Origin: Elephas maximus indicus
Lineage: Eukaryota > Chordata > Mammalia > Proboscidea > Elephantidae
Assembly: GCF_024166365.1 (NCBI RefSeq)
Contig: NC_064841.1
Coordinates: forward strand, 27,644,001 to 27,708,000
Reading direction: 5' to 3'
DNA: 64,000 nucleotides
In this document: one piece after another, positions 1-10,418 of the stretch
How the letters are laid out: every line of letters starts with the position of its first letter
Position numbering within the stretch: position 1 is the first letter of the stretch
Position numbers and translations under genes: made by a program
The notes under the pieces: model-generated
Database searches by the model: none
What the model saw: only the letters and a program-made list of their open reading frames with translations
What the model was told of the DNA's origin: nothing

Positions 1-146
1 GTAGAGCTGCCCCATAGAGCTTTCAGGACTATAATTTTTATGGAAACTGACTGCCACATCTTTCTTCTGTGGAGTGGCTGGTGGGTTCAAACCACCAACC
101 TCTTGGTCGGCAGCCGAGCACTTAACCACTGAGCCACCAGGGCTCC
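1..146 (-). repeat. AfroSINE, cut by window start
   Basis: Antisense copy of the tRNA-derived SINE typical of Afrotheria. On the + strand it ends in the complement of the tRNA-like head (cacttaaccactgagccacc, then agggctcc). The middle carries the longer variant containing ctgccacatctttcttctg. The left part lies outside the window. Confidence 0.85.
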
Positions 147-159
147 TTTTACATAAAAA

Positions 160-252
160 TTTCAGCTTTGGAAACTTTATAGGGCAGTTCTACTCTGTCC
201 TATAGGGTTGCTATGAGTCAGAATAGACTTGATGGCAACGGTTTTGGTGTTT
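160..252 (+). repeat. AfroSINE 3' half
   Basis: Sense copy lacking its tRNA head. It shows the conserved body (gggcagttctactctgtcc, tatagggttgctatgagtca) and the tail gacttgatggcaacggtttt. Confidence 0.8.
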
Positions 253-254
253 TT

Positions 255-526
255 GGCTTACAGACACAGAGGCAAACAAGCAGACACTGAGGAAAGACAG
301 ACACTGCCTGAAGACAATGGAGGCAGACAACTCTATAAACCCAGGAACTCCAAGGACTCCTGGCAACTACTAGAAGCTGAAATAGATAAGAAAGGACCTC
401 CCTCTACAGCCAGGGCCTTGAATTCAGACTCCCAGGTTCCTGAATTGTGAGAATATAAAATTCTGTTCTTTAGAACCACCCACTTGTGGTATTTCTGTTA
501 TAACAGCATCAAGAAACTATAACATT
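255..526 (+). repeat. MaLR-like LTR, 3' part
   Basis: The 3' part of an LTR related to the MLT1/MaLR group. The terminal part (cacttgtggtatttctgtta, then taacagca) also occurs in the copies at 31330-31841 and, reversed, at 48080-48578. Confidence 0.6.
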
Positions 527-879
527 GGATTTCTGTGTTCGAGGGATTGCAAATCTAGAAAGAAACTAGGAACTGTTTGATATTATTTTGGGTTTGTGAA
601 GATGAAGAATAAGAACTATCCTAAGTTGTTCCTTTAAAGACACACAACTTAAGGAAGGATAGAGGAGTTCCCCATTCTCTCCTAAAGAGAAAGCTAAAAG
701 AAAAATACATGCTCTTTTGGTTAGAAAAGTAAAACTGAAATTACGATTAGTTTTATAACGTAGTGGTGCCAGAAGTCCTTTAACTTCATGAGGAGGGGAA
801 AGGAATAAGCATCGATCCCAAAGTGACTCCTACGAAGTGGAGGTCAGACATATCTCCACTCTCCAACCTTTTTTTTTTA
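527..879. other. No recognised gene or repeat
   Basis: AT-rich intergenic sequence in which I see no exon-like frame and no repeat I can name. It may include degraded internal sequence of the retroviral element whose LTR follows. Confidence 0.4.
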
Positions 880-1740
880 CCAATTCTGACACCAACTGTC
901 CCTCCCGCGGCACTCTCTACTTCTCTGCTGGGTTCGATAATTCATTACGATGGCAACATAGAACTCACAGATCAAACTCACGATCAGGGGTTTGATTAGG
1001 GAAGTAGCATGTTACAACTCAGGGTCAGGATCAACTTGGAGGTAACAGAAACAACTCAGGAGACTGGATACAGTTCGTCAACCTATACTACTTCCAACCA
1101 AGATGGCTCTCAGCTTCTTCTCATCTGTGTCTGTGGGTAGGCCTCATTCTTGGGCCTACTGCCACCAGCCTTGTTCAGGCCTGGCCTTTGCCCTGTTTGG
1201 GCAAGTATTACAGCTCTTTAGTTCCACTGACATAGTGCCCAGGAGCACCCCACTCTGCCAGCAAACCTCCTGCCTGAAGGCACTCAGCTCTCTGGCTTCT
1301 TGGGTCAGGAAGTCCAGCACACCTCTCTAGTGCCAGTTTCCTGGCTCCGGCAGTCTCATGTCGCTGTTTCATCTTATGCCATCTTGGGCTGTCTCCAGTG
1401 TTATAACCCTTTCTCTTGTTTCCTGGGTCTAGGAGGTTCTCAGCACAGGTTCTCTGGGTCCAAAAGATGCACTCCACTCCATGGATGCTAGCGAGGTCCC
1501 CCTCAACCTATGTGGGTTTGGTCCTTTTAAGCCTAGCAGGATGGCAAAACTGACATTCCCTAAGTAGACCATAGTAACCTAGTTTGCATAGAAATTGACC
1601 AATCCCCACAGGAGTTTTACATACCTTATTTGCATAGTAAACTGTTAAATCCCTTTGCAAAATTTTGGCCTAGTAAGACATCTTGGCAGAACTATAAACC
1701 TAGGGCCAGAAAGGGCCTATAGAAAGAGAAACCCATTGCC
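880..1740 (-). repeat. ERVL-like LTR with adjacent primer-binding-site-like sequence
   Basis: Read on the minus strand, this LTR contains gaattatcgaaccc and ends in CA at 897. Two bases later comes TGGTGTCAGAATTGG (880-894), which resembles the tRNA-Leu primer-binding site of ERVL elements. The LTR shares blocks, in opposite orientation, with the LTR at 24585-25279 (gctaggcttaaa context; caatgaattatcgaaccc). Its far end near 1740 is approximate. No internal coding region survives in the window. Confidence 0.6.
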
Positions 1741-1871
1741 CTGCAACTTTGTATATAATTTAGACTGCTGATTTTCTCCTCTCCTCTTTTTTTCATCATC
1801 ATTACTTCTAGAAGCGATTTAGGAGATGACAATGTTTTTAAGAAAATAGAATTTGTCATTACAGTGCTACC

Positions 1872-2045
1872 TTCAGATTCAGATGCTGCTTATTCTGAGA
1901 CATTAGGTAAATCACCTAACTTATTCAAGTCTTAGGTTTCTCATCTATGTGACTGTATAAATATCAATTTCTATTCTACCAATCTCATAGAATTGTGTTA
2001 ATTAAAAATAAGGCAGACATATGAAAGAGCTTTGATCAATAAGAG
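1872..2045 (+). repeat. MIR-like ancient SINE
   Basis: Degenerate match to the MIR core order: a loose 'gtaaatcacctaacttattc' block, then 'ggtttctcatctatg', then a weak 3' part. Highly diverged, so the family call is tentative. Confidence 0.4.
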
Positions 2046-2486
2046 CTACACAATTGCCAGAATCTAACACAACAGTAGCTCTAGTGGCTGAAATAGGTGA
2101 TGAAGCACAGGAATCTCCTTTTATCAGTTGCGTGATTTGACCAGAAAGCAGACATAAAAGTATTAAACACTGAGCAGTAATTTATTCCTAAGTATGGTAG
2201 ATTTTTTGGGCATTAAAAATAGCTTTACAGTTGACGATCTCCATTTTCTTAGAAATTATGGCAGTTACAGTGACCTATGACCTAGTTACAACGGAAAGTT
2301 AATGTAAAAATCAGGAGGTGGTTTTGCTTAGCAAAGGGTTTGTAGGGAATGATTCTTCCTTCAGCATACCAATAGTCCACTGCACAATTTGGTTGGAGCA
2401 TTAATGCCTTGGTTCCTACAAACTCAGTTTAGCCCTTGAAGAGAACACATGGACTTAGGCTGGAAAAGGGTGTAAAAAGAAAACAA
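2046..2486. other. No recognised gene or repeat
   Basis: Intergenic AT-rich sequence without an exon-like frame or a repeat I can name. Confidence 0.4.
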
Positions 2487-2541
2487 AAAACAAAAACCCA
2501 CTGCCGTCGAGTCGATTCCGACTTATAGTGACCCTACAGGA
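2487..2541 (-). repeat. AfroSINE tail fragment
   Basis: Short antisense fragment of the SINE 3' end only (actgccgtcgagtcgattcc), preceded by an A-rich tract, which is the usual form for a 5'-truncated copy. Confidence 0.7.
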
Positions 2542-2858
2542 AAAGGGTAAGATTTCATAAAATCAAAAGTAAAATAAAGTTAGCATGAAAGATATTAAAA
2601 AGGGAAGAAAAAAAAAAAAGCAACCCTCTAGTGAAACGCAGCTATTGTAAGAAATGGAAGATAAAAGAATTTCTAAAGCAATGAGACCTTCATTTAATAG
2701 AAATAGGCCATTATAGGCAATAAAAAACTCACTATATGTATATTTTTCAGACTAGCCTGTGAAGTAAGTCTGAAAGTACAACTTCATTAGTTGGATGCTG
2801 AAATCTCTACCACTGGTTATAGAATTGATCTTGCAATTCTATTCATAGTGTAAGGTCC

Positions 2859-3755
2859 TGTTATGGATTTGTAACCGAACGCCACTCGGGTTCTTGAACT
2901 GTCTACTTAGCCGATTGGAATAAGATGAACACTGATTGCAATGGAAACAAAGTGGCAAGTTTATTGTCTGTGCATACAAGGAGTGCGTGGGGTCTAGTGA
3001 CCATAAGGCCACGCACGTGCTGGCCGATTAAGGGGGCTGGGGAGATTTTTGTTTCCAACAGTGTCAGGGAGTTGGGTTTGGTACCCAGACCTTTCTGTCT
3101 TTAGCCCTCCCATGCCTTTATTTGGGGGTGGGGCGGAGTCAGTTGAAGGATGGGATTTCAATCTGTGCATGCTTCAAGGTGTAAATAGGGCTAGTCAGTG
3201 GACGGAGCCACTACCTGCTGCGACTTCCTGCTCAAAACAAGCTTGTGGTTAGCAAGACAAAGAGAGGGGGGATTGGGGTTGATTGGGGTTTTCAATATGG
3301 CTGAGCAGCCTGTTTCAGATTGATTTGTGCCCCCCATTCCCAACCAAAAAAAATATGTTGAAGTCCTAACCCCTGGTACCAGTTTGGAAATAGGGCCTTT
3401 GAAGATGTTATCAATTAAAATAAAGTGAGATCACATTGGAGTTGGGTAGGTTCTAACCCTATGTGATGGTGTCCTTATAAAGAGGAAAAGATACACAGAG
3501 ACAGATATAAAGGAAAGATGGCCATATGAAAATGCATCTACACACCAAGGAACATGTAGGGCTGCCAAAAACAGGCAAAGACAAGGAGGTATCTTTCCTC
3601 CATAGTCTTCAGAGAGAACATTGTTCTGCCCACACCAACTGATTCGGACTACAAGCCTTCAGAACTGTGTGAAACAATGAATTTCTGTTCTTAAAGCCAT
3701 CCACATTGTAATACATTTTTGATGGCAGCCCCTTGGGAACTAATACAAGCTCTAT
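2859..3755 (+). repeat. MLT1 LTR, split by a younger LTR
   Basis: An old MaLR solo LTR in two pieces, 2859-2869 and 3318-3755. It starts tgttatggatt and resumes gattgatttgtgcccccc. It then follows the MLT1 order: 'gttgaagtcctaacccc', 'ggtgtccttataaagagg', 'ctgtgtgaaacaatgaattt' and the terminal 'gaactaatacaa'. The gap is the LTR at 2870-3317. Confidence 0.8.
2870..3317 (-). repeat. Solo LTR with 4-bp TSD (ERV1-like), inside MLT1
   Basis: A 448-bp element that reads TG...CA at its ends (TGTAACCG...TGTTTCA) and is flanked by the direct repeat GATT (2866-2869 and 3318-3321). The minus strand carries a polyadenylation signal (caataaacttgcc), so sense is minus. A 4-bp duplication suits class I (gamma-like) retroviruses. 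It inserted near the start of the older MLT1 LTR. Confidence 0.8.
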
Positions 3756-3959
3756 TTATGAAGTAATTAGTAATGAGTTAGTCATAAGTATTGTAAAAAC
3801 TGGATGGTTCACTTTACCCAAGGAAAGGAACTTCAGGTCAATGAGTCTAATTATTCTCCATATTTCTTTGCAATGACAGAGTTTTTTGCCAAATAATTCT
3901 TACAGCCTTATTTAAAGTCTATCAGTGAATATGTTTTGCCTGTATTTGCATTCTCATAT

Positions 3960-4110
3960 AATTGGAAGCTCCTAGAGCTAGAAGGAATCTTAGAGATTCT
4001 GAATCTAAACCATTATTTTACAAATGAAGAAACTAACACTCAAGAATGCTAAGTAAGTTTCCCAGGGTCACACAGAGAGCTAATAATAGAGCTTCGTAAA
4101 GATCCCCCAG
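3960..4110 (-). repeat. MIR-like ancient repeat
   Basis: Degenerate block 'ttttacaaatgaagaaacta' followed by 'cccagggtcacacagagagc', the pattern of the MIR core read in reverse. Strongly diverged. Confidence 0.4.
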
Positions 4111-4657
4111 CCAACTTTTCTACTATGATAGGGTACTTGCGACAAGTACATTCTGGAGGATTATTTTATAATAATAAAATGTTTTCGTTAGATAAATAGA
4201 TGTAATGGGGAACATTTTCAGTGAACGTTCAACCAGTCTTAGTGTGTTCTGCCAACAATTTTCTTTGGCATATCTTTGTGGCCTGTTTCCAAGTTATTTT
4301 TGAAGCTTATTTTTATACAAGTAATGCATGAAGAAAATTTACCTCTAGACATTGTATTTAAACTTTTTTGCGTTGTTTTAAACATAATTGTTGTCATAAC
4401 ATATATTCACTTATCATAACCTAAGCAGTTGTTTGTGCTAATACCCTATTTTCTCTATATTACTTTAAGAACTGGATGTTCTATTTATTTATTTTATTTG
4501 CTTTACTTAAAGGATTTATTTTTATTTGATCACGTATGAAGCAGAGGGGTGGATTACATTCTGAAATTAAAAGTCCCATGATTTTTCTCTTTTTATTATG
4601 CTTTAGATAAAAGTTTGCAGAGCAAATTAGTTTCTCATTAAAAAGTTAATACACAGA

Positions 4658-4980
4658 GGCAGGGCCAAGATGGCTGACTAGGTAGGAGCTACCTCGGATC
4701 CCTCTTGCAACAAAGACTCGGAAAAACAATTGAATTGATCACATGCATGACAATCTACGAACCCTGACCATCAAACACAGATCTAAAGAGTTGACCTGAG
4801 TGACAGAGACTGAGAAAGAACAAACACGGGGAAGCAGTGACTGTTTTCGGAGCCTGGAGCCAGCGTCCCAGTCAGGAAACCTTGGTGCCGGGCTTTGGAC
4901 TAGGCGCAGGGGAGCTGAGCATGGCATCCTGAGACGGAGCAAACACGGGATGCAGCCCTGGCCTTTGTGTGTGTGTGATG
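4658..4980 (+). mobile_element. Isolated L1 5' UTR fragment inside an antisense L1
   Basis: Begins with the L1-type 5' leader (cagggccaagatggctgact) and runs about 320 bp through leader sequence. It then stops without ORF1, ORF2 or a poly(A) tail, and antisense L1 3' UTR resumes. The start resembles, but does not equal, the leader of the full-length L1 at 7586. Confidence 0.65.
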
Positions 4981-6433
4981 TGTGAATTTGAGTTTTGTCC
5001 TACATTTTTCTTCCACTCTGTCTAGAACCCTCTATTGTGATCCCTGCCAGAGAAGTTGGTGGTGGTAACCAGGCACCATCTAGTTGTTCTGGTCTCAGTC
5101 TGGCGGAGGTTGTGGTAGTTGTGGTCCATTAGTCCTCTGGACTAAAATTTCCATTGTATCTTTTATTTTCTCCATTCTCCTTTGCTTAGCTGGGATGTGA
5201 CCAGTAGATGTATCTTAGATGGCTGCTCTCAAGCTTTTAAGGCCCCAGACACTACTACCCATAGTTGCATGTAGAACATTTTCTTTATAGACTGTGTTAT
5301 GCCAGTTAAGCCAGATATCTCCAAAGACCGTGGTCCCCAGCCCTAAGCCCAGTAGCTTGGTCCCTCAGGGTGTTTGGATGTGTCTATGAAGCTCCTATGA
5401 CTTTGCCTTGATCAAGTTGCGCTGACTTCCCCAGTATTGGACACTATACTACCCTTCAACAAAGATATCACTATCTACTATCTAGTTAGTGTTTTTTCCC
5501 TCCCTGCACCTTCCGTTCCTCATAACCATCAAAGATTATTTCTTTCTATGTGGAAACATTTTCATGTGTTTTTATAATAGTGGTCTCATATAGTATTTGT
5601 CCTTTGGTGATTGACGTGTTTCACTCAGCATACTGCCCTCCAGATTGATCCATGATATGTTTCCCAGACTCATCATTGTTCTTATTATTGTGTAGTATTC
5701 TATTGTTTGTTTATCCACTCATCTGTTGATGATAGAAAAGAAAATAGCTTAGGTGATTTCCATCTTTTTGCTATCGTGAATAATGCTGCAATGAATGTGG
5801 GTGTGCATATGTCTATCATGTGATGGCTCTTATTTCTCTAGGATATGTTACTAGGTGTGGGGTTGCTGGATTGTATGGCATTTCTATTTCTAGCTTTTTA
5901 CGGGAGCACCATATCATTTTCCAAAATGGTTGTACCATTTTGCATTCTCACAAGCTTTACGTAAGTATTCCAATCTCCCCACAACCTCTCCAACATTTGT
6001 TATTTCTACTTTTTAGAATCGTGCCAGTAATGTCAGGGTGAGATGGTATTTCATTGTAGTTTTGATTTGCATTTCTCTAATTGTTAATGATAGCGAGCTT
6101 TTCCTCATGTGTCTATTAGAGCCTGAATGTCTTCTTTGGTTAAGTGTCTGTTCATATCTTTTGGCCATTTTTAAACTGGATTATTTTTCTTTTTATTGTA
6201 GAAGTGTTGTATTTTCCTACAAGTTTTAGAGATAAAATCGGCTATGACGGATATGTCATAGCCAAATTTTTTTTCCCAGTCCGTAGGTTCCATTTTTACT
6301 CTTTTGGTGAAGTCTTTTAATGCACATAAGTGTTTAATTTTTAGAAGATCCCACTTATCTAGTTTACCTTCTGATGTTAGCGTATTGTTAATTATGATTT
6401 GTACCCTGGTTTTCCTGTATTTAGGGCTCCTTT

Positions 6434-6472
6434 ATGAGTTGGAATTGACTTGATGGCGATGGGTAGTGTTGG
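6434..6472 (+). repeat. Very short SINE/RTE tail insertion within L1
   Basis: About 35 bp (tatgagttggaattgacttg, then atggcgatgggt) matching the shared AfroSINE/RTE 3' tail. It interrupts L1 ORF2 sequence that is continuous in the other antisense L1 near 41515-41525. Confidence 0.55.
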
Positions 6473-8998
6473 CCTTATTTTTTCTTCCATGACCTTTATA
6501 GTTTTTGATTTTATGTTCAGGTCTGTGATCCACTTTGAGTTAGTTTTTGTGTATGGTGTGAGGTATGGGTCCTATTTCATTTCTTTCGCAGATGGGATCT
6601 GGTTTTGCAAGCACTGTTTGTTAAAAAGACTGTCTTTTCTCATCTAATGGACTTTGGGCCTTTATCAAAGATCAGGTGGCCATACATAGATGGATTTACA
6701 TCTGGGTTCTTGATTCTGTTCCATTCATCAACGTGTCTGTTGTTGTACCAGTACCAAGCTATTTTGACTACTGTAGTTGTATAGCAGATTCTGAGGTCAG
6801 GTAGTGCGAGACTTTCTATTTTGTTCTTCTTATTCAATAACGTGTTACTTATCTGGAACCTCTTGCCTGTCTACATAGAGTTAATGATTATTTTTTCCAT
6901 CTCATTAAAGAATGCTATTGGTATTTGGATCAGAATTGCATTGTATTTGTAGATTGCTTTGGGTAGAACTGACATTTTCACAATGTTAAGACTACATATC
7001 CATGAGCATGGTATGTTTTTCCATTTATATAGGTCTCTTTTGGTTTCTTGCAGTAGTGTTTTGTACTTTTCTTTGAATTGGCTTTCTACGTGCATGGTTA
7101 GATTTATTTGTAAAAAAAAAAAAATTTTTTTAAGGGCTATTACAAATGGTATTGCTTTCCTGACTTCCTTTTCATCATTCCTTTTATTGATATAAGGGAA
7201 TCCAGTTGATTTTTTGTATGTTTATCTTGTATCCTGCTTCTCTGTTGAATCTTTCCATTAGTTCCAGTACTTTTCTTATGGAGTCTTTAGGGTTCTCTAT
7301 GTATAGTATCATATCATCTGGAAAGAGGGACAGTTTTACTTCTCCCTCATCAAATTGGATGTCCTTTATTTCTTTTTCTTGCCTTATTGCTCTAGCTAGG
7401 ACTTCCAACACAATGTTAAATAGGAGTGATGATAAAGAGCATCTTAATCATTTTCCTGTTCTCAGGTGGAATGTTTTCAGCCTCTCTCACTGAGAATGAT
7501 GGTGGCTGTTGGTTGTGTATACATGCCCTTTATTATATTGAGGAATTTCCCTTCTATTCCTCTTATTAAGAACTTTTATCAAGAATGGGGGGAGATGGGG
7601 CCAAAATGGTGGAGTAGTCAGATGGTTTCTGTGGTCCCTCTTACAACAGAGACCTGAAAAAAAAAGTGAATCAATTATATTTGACAATCTTGGGGCCCAG
7701 GACATCAAAGACAAAGCTGGGGAATCAGGCTGAAAGGCAGGGGGAGGGAGAGATGATTCAGTAGCAGTGAGGAGCTTTCAGACTTGGCCTGGCTGGCACT
7801 AGCACCCTGTAGGCTGGGTTGGCTGGCACAAGTGGTGAGGCAAGCAGTGGCATTTGGGTCGTGTTTTCCACATCAGGAGAGAATAAGCAGTGGAAAGTCT
7901 ACTCAAACCTCCAGAACCAGCAAGAAACAGCACTCAATTGGCAAAACGTAAGTACAGAGAGTCTAACCTTTTGCACAGAACAAACAAACAGACAAAAAAC
8001 TCCCCCTTTTGGGAAGCACCTCTCTCCCATTTACCTGCCGCCTCCCCACTCTGCTCTGGGTCACAGTCTGCTTCAGTGATTGCTGTGCTCATTGGGCCAG
8101 AAGCAGGACCTGTCACGCATCCTGAACCATTCTCCCAGCTTTGGGGAGGGAAAAATTAACAAATGGGAAAAAATAATCTGCCAGCTCCCCTAAGCCAGAA
8201 ACTCAGGACAACCACATCCCCCTTGCCTAGGCACAGGCATAAGGGGTCCATGACTTTGAATGCCTTTTACCGCACATGGACTTGTATTGGCCAATTTCAA
8301 CAGCGTAGAGACTCATTAGTACAGTATAACAGGATATATAACTGGAGCCTATTTTCATCTGTATCTGCTATAAGGGGGAGTGGCAGATTCATGATATTTG
8401 ACACCGCCTTGCCCATTAAGCAGGGTCCTCTCACCTATCCACAACAGGGGCCTGAGGACTGGTGGCTCCACACACTCCACCTAGCCACCCACTACAGGGG
8501 TCCAAGAATAAGTGTTGACTCCCCATCCTTATAACCAACAGCATTGGATGCCCATAGTACAGCTGCAAAACCCACCTACCTACATGCTCTAGGGAAAGGG
8601 GACATGCCATCCACCCAGACACTCCACGGCAGCAGTCAGCCCCCTACCTTGATCAGTGCATGACTCCCTACAGCAGCCAGATACCTGTACCTTCTTCAAT
8701 CACCCTTGACCATCTGGAAATGTAGGTGAGAGCCTGCACCACACACTTGGTGAGCTGAGCTGAATCCACACAAGAAAAGCAAATGGACTCATGGGTTCAA
8801 ATACATAGTAACTGCTCTAGCCACATGCAGACAGGATGTGAGAGCTTCAAAGACACCAATAATCAAACTAGCTCACAAAACCAGCCTATTTTGGCATATC
8901 GAAACAAAACAAAAAGTTACAACACAGTAAGCAATCATAAAATAAATTAATATAGTAACTTACTGATGGCTCCAAAACAACAGTCAATGTCAAATCAC

Positions 8999-9985
8999 AT
9001 GAAGAGACAGAACACAAGGGCTTCAGCAAGGCACCAAAACAAAGAATCAAGAAACCTTCTGGAGGAAGGTAATTTCTTGGAATTACTAGAGGTAGAACTC
9101 GAAAGACTAATATACAGAACTATTCAAGAGAACATTTAAGGAAATCAGGCAAAATGCAGAACAAGCCAAGGAACACACAGACAAAGCAATAGAGGAACTT
9201 AAGAAGGCTATGCAAGACCATAACAACAAACTTAACAGGCTGCAAGAGTCTATAGAGAGACAGCAAACAGAAATCCAGAAGATTAACAATAAAATTTCAG
9301 AATTACACAACTCAGTAGAAAGTAACTGGAGCAGAATTGAGGCAATGGAGGTCAGAGTTAGTGAGACTGAAGATAAAGCACTTGACACCAACTTATATGA
9401 GGAAAAATCCAATAAAAGAATTTCAAAAAATGAAGAAACCCTAAGAATTATGTGGGACTCTATCAGAAAGAATAACCTACTAGTGATTGGAGTACCAGAA
9501 TGAGGGGGGGGGAATAACAGAAAATACAGAGAGAATTGCTGAAGATTTGTTGGCAGAAAACTTCCCTGATATCATGAAAGATGAGAAGATATTTATCCAA
9601 GAAGTTCATCAAACACCATACAAGGTAGGTTTCAAAAGAAATTCACCAAGACATAATCAAATTTGCCAAAACCAAAGATAAAGAGAGAGTTTTAAGAGTG
9701 GCTAGGGATAAACAAAAAGTCACCTACAAAGGACAGTCAATAAGACTAAGCTCTGACTACTTAGCAGAAACCATCAGGCAAGAAGGCAACGGGATAACAT
9801 ATATAAAGCCTTGAAGGAAAGAAAGTGCCAGCCAAGAATTATATATCCAGCAAAACTGTCTCTCCAAAATGATGGTGAAATTAAGGCATTTCCAGGTAAA
9901 CAGAATATTAGGAAATTTGTAAAAACCAAACCAAAATTAAAAGAAATACTAAACGGAGTCCTTCAGTTAGAAAATCAATAACATC
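8999..9985 (+). pseudogene. L1 ORF1 remnant
   Basis: The first ATG of the frame is at 8999. A stop follows about 45 codons in, after which the frame shifts. The next open piece (in the 9107-9503 region) is a heptad-like coiled coil rich in Q, E and K and ending LLVIGVPE, the start of the ORF1p RNA-recognition region. The C-terminal nucleic-acid-binding part continues in another frame to about 9985. ORF1p is the RNA-binding chaperone of the L1 particle; this copy is broken. Confidence 0.8.
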
Positions 9986-10418
9986 AGATAACAACCCAAG
10001 ACTAGAACACAGGACAGAACAACCAGGTATGAAATCAGATAGCGAAGTCACAAAGTAAGTCAAAGCTAAAGCACTGAAAATAGGGAAAAAGAGTCATCAA
10101 TATGTAAAATATGGCAAAAATTAAAACAAAAAAGAGGAACTAAAAAAATGTAGACATAAATCTTTCATATGGAAAGGAAGTCAAGGAGATATAAAGAAAG
10201 AAAAGATTGGTTTAAATTTAGAAAAATAGAGGTAAATATTAAGGTAAACACGACGGAAACTATCCAACACATCAAAATAAAAAAGAAGAAAAACTAAAGA
10301 CTCAGGAAATACAAAATTGACAGCAATGAAAAAAATGAAAAGAAAACGCATAAAGAAAAATGACTCGGCACAGAAAAATAAGTGGAACAAAGAAACTGTC
10401 AACAACACATACACAAAA

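Larger units (their letters stand above)
4589..7585 (-). mobile_element. L1 LINE, 5'-truncated, antisense
   Basis: Starts on + with the complement of the L1 3' end (ttattatgctttagataaaa) and runs back through the 3' UTR into ORF2, stopping in the reverse transcriptase region. Fragments of ORF2 translate on the minus strand, for example 6871-7095 and 7184-7411. In the latter the polymerase motif reads FPDD rather than FADD. Frames are broken throughout, so the copy is dead. It is interrupted by an L1 5' end at 4658-4980. Confidence 0.85.

Noticed and set aside
8163..8534. 123-codon open frame
   Set aside because: Lies in the 5' UTR of the full-length L1; no similarity to ORF1p or other proteins that I can see.
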